Assembly (NCBI GenBank): GCA_034509735.1
Contig: JACGWO010000002.1
Span: forward strand, 44,099,702-44,163,701
Source: Sesamum alatum
Lineage: Eukaryota; Streptophyta; Magnoliopsida; Lamiales; Pedaliaceae
Direction: 5' to 3'
Length of the DNA stretch: 64,000 nt
Part shown: positions 59,072-64,000 of the stretch, one piece after another
Numbering within the stretch: the first letter of the stretch is position 1
Layout: each line of letters begins with the position of its first letter
Notes under the pieces: model-generated
Database searches by the model: none
The model's input: the letters and a program-made list of their open reading frames with translations, nothing else
Told to the model about the DNA's origin: nothing
Translations under genes and position numbers: made by a program

Positions 59072-62000
59072 TTATGAATCAAGATCAGCTAAAATGGCTT
59101 CAATACATGCGTCAGGAAGATCAAAGAGACCTTCAGAGTCAAATAGTGTAGACCGTGCAAGGGAATGAGCAACCCCGTTTCCTTTGCGACGAACTAAGCT
59201 AAACGAACATGAGGAGAAGAAAGAGCAGAGTATGAGAATATCATGAACTAAGGGACTAGTAGTAGTCGAGCATTCTTCGCGATCTTGGAGTTGGCAGAAG
59301 AGGTTGGAACAGTCTCCTTCAATGGTAACATGGAGCCATTGTTTTCTGATAGCAAATTCAATAGCGGTTCTAGCAGCCCAAGCCTTGGCTAGTTCAAGGG
59401 CGAAGGGACGGTGAAGACGTCTGCAGAGCCAGCCCATACAATGGCCGCTATAGTCGCGAGCAACAACACCAACGGAAAAGTCACCGGAAGCTGGGAATAG
59501 TGCTGCATCAAAATTAATCTTGAGGGAACCTTGCAGAGGTGGAGTCCAAGTGGAAGAATCCGAGAGAGGCAGAAACTTTGGGGAGACGGTCAGAACATTC
59601 AAAACGGAATCCAAGTAAGCACGAGCGAAGGAGACGACCTGTTCGGGAGAAACAGGGGATTCGTCAGCCCATTTCTTATTACGACACCACCAAATGCTCC
59701 AGCAAGTGACTAGAAACATTTGAAATTCATAAGGGTCCAATTTCTAATAAGCTTGAAATACCCAGTCTCGAGAATTCGAGTGCCAAGAAGAGATCACTGT
59801 CCAACGAAGATGGGACAGGCACCACACCGTTCGAGTGAAGGGACAATGTAGGAAGGTGTGTCGGCTATCTTCAACAGGTTCTCGGCAGAAGGGACAACAA
59901 ACATCCAGATTTGGTAACCTTCGGCGGAGATTGGCACCAAGGGGAAGAGCATCATTGCATAAACGTCAGATGAAGAATCTGATCTTGCTCGGGACCTTAT
60001 CGTTCTAGATTCGAAGCCATCCCGCCCGATGAGCAGGGTCGTTGGAGGATGAGGAGCAAGGGTTATGTTGTTGTGCAATTTTGCGAATAAGATGGTACGC
60101 TGATTTAACTGAAAATTCACCGGATTTCGTGTAATGCCAAATGATTTCGTCTCGAAGACCGGTGCGACTGAGAGACATGGACAAGATGGCTGCAACATCT
60201 TGCGGGGGAAAGATAGACTCAATCAATGGGATATTCCAGTCACCAATATCTGCAGCAAAGAGTTGATTGACAGTGGTAGGAGGGGGCAAAGTGCGTAGAT
60301 CAAGACCAAGGTGGAATGAAGGTTCTCGGGGGAGCCATTTGTCAATCCATATTCTTGTTGTCTGTCCGTCTCCGATCCGCCATCGATAGCCAGCCAGAAC
60401 ACACTCTCTAGCCGAGAGAATACTTCGCCATGTGAGTGAAGGTCGGGAGCCAAGTTCTGCCTCAAGAATAGACGAGTCCGGGAAATATTTGGCTTTAAAG
60501 GGGCGGCCGAGGAGAGAGTCACCATTAATTAAAATCCGCCAAAATTGTTTTGCTAGCATTGCCGAGTTGAACGCCTTTAAGTCATGCAAGCCTAGGCCAC
60601 CGTGTTCCTTGGATTCGCTTAGCTTGGACCAAGAGATCCAATGAATTTTATGTTTGTCCCCCGAATTCCAAAGAAAGTTGGCCATCATACCTTCACTATC
60701 ACGAATGAGCCCATCCGGAAGGCGAAAAACGCTCATGGCATATGTGGGAATAGCCTGAACGACTGCTTTAATGAGGATCTCTTTTTCGGCTTGTGAGAGT
60801 TGATGTTCATTCCAAGAGTTCATGCGAGCCCAAATTCGATCTCTGAGAAAACAGAAAACTTCCATCTTAGATCTACCCACCACTGATGGCAAGCCGAGAT
60901 ATTTCTCATGTTTATCGGCATAGCGGATTCCAAGTCCCGAAGGTAGCAATTCTCGCAAGACCATCGGCGTATTCTTACTGAAGACCACCACTGATTTGTC
61001 AAAGTTAATCTCTTGGCCTGACGCCCGTCCAAAAATCTACAAAATCGTGTTAATCACTTGCATAGCTTCCACCGTGGCTTGACAACAAATGAGGGTGTCG
61101 TCGGTAAATAGGAGATCGGAGATACTCGGTGCTCTCATACAAATACGGACGCCATGCAATTCATTCGTTGCTTCCGCTTTGGAAATGAGTGAGGTGAGGG
61201 CATCAGTGCAAAAGAGGAAGAGGTATGGCGACAGTGGATCTCCCTGACGAAGCCCTCGTTGTGGATTGATATGCCCGAATTGCCTGCCACTGAGGATAAT
61301 AGAATACGAGACAGAGGATACATAAAGAAGGATAAGATCAACAAAATGAACATGGAAGCCTAGTTTAAGGAGTACCTGCCGGAGGAAACTCCATTCAACC
61401 TTGTCATACGCCTTACTTATGTCCAATTTGATAGCCATGTCTCCCGAATTTCTCCAAGTCTTATTCTTAAGAAAGTGATTAATCTCGTTGGGCAATTAGA
61501 ACATTATCGAAAATTAGTCTACCAGGTATGAAGGCAGATTGAGTGGGAGAGATAATTCGATTAAGAAGGGATTTCAACCTATTAGCAATGCATTTAGTAG
61601 CGATTTTCATTGTAACATTACAAAAACTAATAGGCCAAAATTGAGAAATAAGCTCAGGTTTATTACATTTCGGTATAAGCACAATGTGTGTGAAATTAAG
61701 AGATGGTTCTAGGACGTGATCATTAAGAATAGACAATACGCAACGAATCACATCAACTTTAATGATATGCCAAAATTTATGGAAAAAGATAGGGGGCATA
61801 CCATCAGTGCCGGGAGATTTATACGGGGACATGTTAGAAATGGCGTCAAGAACTTCCTCAGCCGTGTAAGGCTTAAGCAATTCCGAGTTCATATCAGCAT
61901 CCACTTTACAAGACATAGCCTCAACACCGCGTTCAAGATCATCGATCGAAGGGTTCGCCGAAGTAAACACCCGGGTAAAGTGCTCGGTAATATGATGATC

Positions 62001-62988
62001 CAATTCGTCCTCTTGAATTCTCAAAACCGATGTTATATCACAACGTCTGATTTCTAGCAGTTCGCGTTCCATTCTCTTGATATCCTTGCTGAAGGTTTTA
62101 TGGGAGTCGCGAGGTAGGGATTGGAATTTGGAGTGACAAAGAGCAAAATTCATTTCCAATGTTTTCTATGCAGAGTGCATACTGACAACTGACCATGATT
62201 TAGATATGATCCTTTCACAATCTGGCCGTTGAATCCAAGCAACTTCAAATCTGGGCGGTTTGCATGATGGGCGCGGGCGGGTTGAGGTTGGGGCGGTTTT
62301 AATGAGTAGGAGTGAGTGGTCAGAATGGATGGAAGGAATGTGACTGATTTGTGCATTAGGGAACATAGAAGACCAAGAATGATTGCCGTAGGCTCTATCG
62401 AGGCACTCAAAAACTGTGTTCGGGATTTCTTGACGGTTGCACCAAGTAAATTTCTCTCCGGTGAATCCCAAATCGTGTAGATTAGCCGATTCTAGCGCTG
62501 AGCGAAAGTCACGGAGCTGCCAATTTGGTTGGGGAAGACCCCCATTTTTTTTCCGATTGAAGAATAATTTCATTAAAATCTCCCGCGATCAACCATTCAC
62601 GATTCGATTGAAGAGCAAGGTGTTTCAATAAAGTCCAAGCGTTCTTACATCCAAGAGTGTCTGGGTTACCGTAAAAACCAGTGAAGCGCCAATCCGGGGA
62701 GCCATCACACGGTCCAACAGTAACATCAATGTGGTTTTTAGAAAAACTCCTCAAAGTGCAAGAGATAGATTTAATCCAAAAGAGGGCTAGTCCGCCACTT
62801 CTACCCTCGCTGTCGACGCCAAATCCGTGCATACAAAACCGATTCCGTAGAGAGCCAATAGTGGAGCTAGAGCATTTGGTTTCCAAAAGGAAGACCAATG
62901 AGGGGTTATGAGTCCGAATGAGTGACTCCAAACTTCTGACTGTCGAGGAACCCCCCTGTCCCTGACAGTTCCAGGCTATGATATTCAT
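59072..62988 (-). pseudogene. LINE ORF2 (endonuclease, reverse transcriptase, RNase H), broken
   Basis: The start MNIIAWNCQGQG at 62988 opens the endonuclease (WLIAGDFNEI; SIHSDHSLLL). A frameshift near 62540, at an A run in the coding strand, moves the frame, and a stop lies near 62163. The reverse transcriptase follows: SPGTDGMPPIFFHKFW, SAFIPGRLIFDNVLIA, a frameshift near 61490, LDISKAYDKVEW, GLRQGDPLSPYLF, and FTDDT where the active site normally has FADD/YADD. An in-frame stop is near 61037. The zf-RVT region (60990-59790) has stops near 60005 and 59960. RNase H (59740-59072) keeps INFDAA, the ELAKAWAA Glu and EGDC, ending at NGVAHSLAR. It cannot be translated as one protein. Confidence 0.9.
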
Positions 62989-64000
62989 AATAAGCGGCGG
63001 GGCTGCTCCACAGCCTCCGCCGATTCCATAGAAAGTGTCGAATCATCCTCCAAAGTACCGTCTAAATGCCTGGTGGTTTTGAGAGGGGACTCGATCGCTT
63101 CCAAAGTTTCATCGATGAGTTTACGCTTTTTTTGGACAACCACAGTTTTGTGAGGTGTCTGTTTTTTTCCGTCTAGATGTGAGAGAGGATGAGGTGGTTG
63201 GGAGGGAGAGTGTGTGGATATGGCATCAGCTGAGAATACGATGGGAATATTTTGAGGGCAGGGAATGATAGGGGCGTTGGAGAGGGTTTGATTCAGTTGG
63301 TTGAATTTCAGTATGCGGATGGGGAGTGGGACAGTGGTTGATTTCTTGGGGGATGTGAGAGGGGGGTGAGTTGGTTGAGATGTGAGGATGGGGATTAAGT
63401 GGAATGAGAGGGGAGTGGGATGTTGATAGCATAGGGTCAGTGGACAGATTTTTGGTTGAGGGAAAGGAAAATATGGATGAGCCTCTGGACAGGTTTGGTG
63501 ATGAATTATGGATTTGATTTGACTAGAGAAAGGGGGGCCTAGGGGTGTTGGTGTGAAGTCCCCTAGAGCGCAGGATGGATGGTGCAGTAGCACGAAGCCA
63601 GGGTCCGAATGGGAAGTGCTCTTGGGTATCATCGAAACCCTCGTCATACTGACAATCACAATATTTCATAATATGGCCCAGATGGCCGCACCGATAGCAG
63701 AAATTCGGTAGGCGCTCGCAGGTGAAGGAGATAACAGATTCATCCTCGATGACAGTGTGAATTTTCATAATACGTCGTAGAGGTTTGATGACGTCGATAC
63801 CAACCTGAATGCGTAAGGAAGATCCCCATCCTTGGCCTCCCTTGGCCAAATCAACATCTCTGAAAATACCCAATTGACTCCCGATAAACATAGCTATTTC
63901 CTTGGTCATTCGATTTAATGGTAGATCATGGATATGAACGTGGAAATCCATCCAATTTAGCACGACTCGAGATGGATTATCATTGGCCTCAACTACACGA
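62985..64000 (-). pseudogene. LINE ORF1 (CCHC zinc knuckle protein), partial and frameshifted
   Basis: The visible part begins in frame beyond the window edge. MLNWMDFHVHIHDLPLNRM and RIQVGIDVIKPLRRIMKI belong to the DUF4283-like RNA-binding portion. CYRCGHLGHIMKYC is a CCHC zinc knuckle (about 63685-63650). A frameshift between 63530 and 63640 separates this from a long Pro/Ser-rich region (63640-63100) and a basic KKRKL cluster near 63130. The frame ends in TGA at 62985-62987, overlapping the ORF2 ATG. ORF1 proteins bind the element's RNA. Confidence 0.82.

Larger units (their letters stand above)
59030..64000 (-). mobile_element. L1-type LINE retrotransposon, decayed; 5' end beyond the window
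   Basis: The element is read on the minus strand: ORF1 with a CCHC knuckle (64000 to 62985), then ORF2 with apurinic endonuclease, reverse transcriptase, zf-RVT and RNase H (62988 to 59072). After the ORF2 stop the minus strand becomes A/T-rich (about 59060-59020, ATCAAAATAAAAAATAAAAT), which suits a 3' tail. The 5' end lies beyond base 64000. The order ORF1-EN-RT-RNase H is that of plant L1 elements. Several stops and frameshifts make it inactive. Confidence 0.92.

Noticed and set aside
59531..62911. Plus-strand frames of 60-113 codons
   Set aside because: Antisense shadows of LINE ORF2.

Overview
The window is plant nuclear DNA, almost certainly from a eudicot. It is AT-rich, its genes have several GT-AG introns, and it holds plant-specific families (CSLC, XTH, FLA, CNGC, RSZ splicing factor) among hAT, Mutator-like, LTR and LINE elements. 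An asterid, perhaps Lamiales, is my guess from overall protein flavour only. No tRNA, rRNA, CRISPR or bacterial-style feature was seen.

Layout. 1-7 kb holds three small minus-strand genes: two two-exon Myb/SANT-like genes, one with an in-frame stop, and a GRF-zinc-finger gene with a membrane anchor. 8.1-14.1 kb is a nested transposon block. A 1.17 kb element with about 145 bp inverted termini carries a plastid psaB fragment and a squalene epoxidase exon. Beside it lies a duplicated COP1-like WD40 exon, split by a solo LTR that is itself split by a 3.66 kb hAT element. 15.1-17.8 kb is an RSZ21/22-type SR splicing factor with a Site II/telo-box promoter. 19.65-22.8 kb is a second, internally deleted hAT. 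24.3-27.4 kb is a group I-like cyclic nucleotide-gated channel. 30.0-32.6 kb is a CSLC xyloglucan glucan synthase on the minus strand. 33-40.8 kb is intergenic, with copies of a foldback MITE, a SINE-like sequence and a solo-LTR-like block. 40.9 and 46.2 kb are tandem fasciclin-like arabinogalactan proteins. 49.7-51.9 kb is a UTR7-like UDP-sugar transporter on the minus strand. 56.8-58.0 kb is an XTH. 59.0 kb to the right edge is a decayed L1-type LINE on the minus strand, which continues out of the window.

Functional reading. Five of the nine intact genes concern the cell wall: CSLC makes the xyloglucan backbone, UTR7-like moves UDP-Gal/UDP-Glc into the Golgi, XTH remodels xyloglucan in the wall, and the two FLAs are wall/plasma-membrane glycoproteins. 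They lie within 28 kb, which may be coincidence but can be tested. The most unusual sequence features are the chimeric psaB/SQE capture element, the GQT triplet in the channel where GQN is expected, and the altered active-site motif of the XTH. Exon boundaries were read by hand from splice signals and frame continuity; they are predictions.
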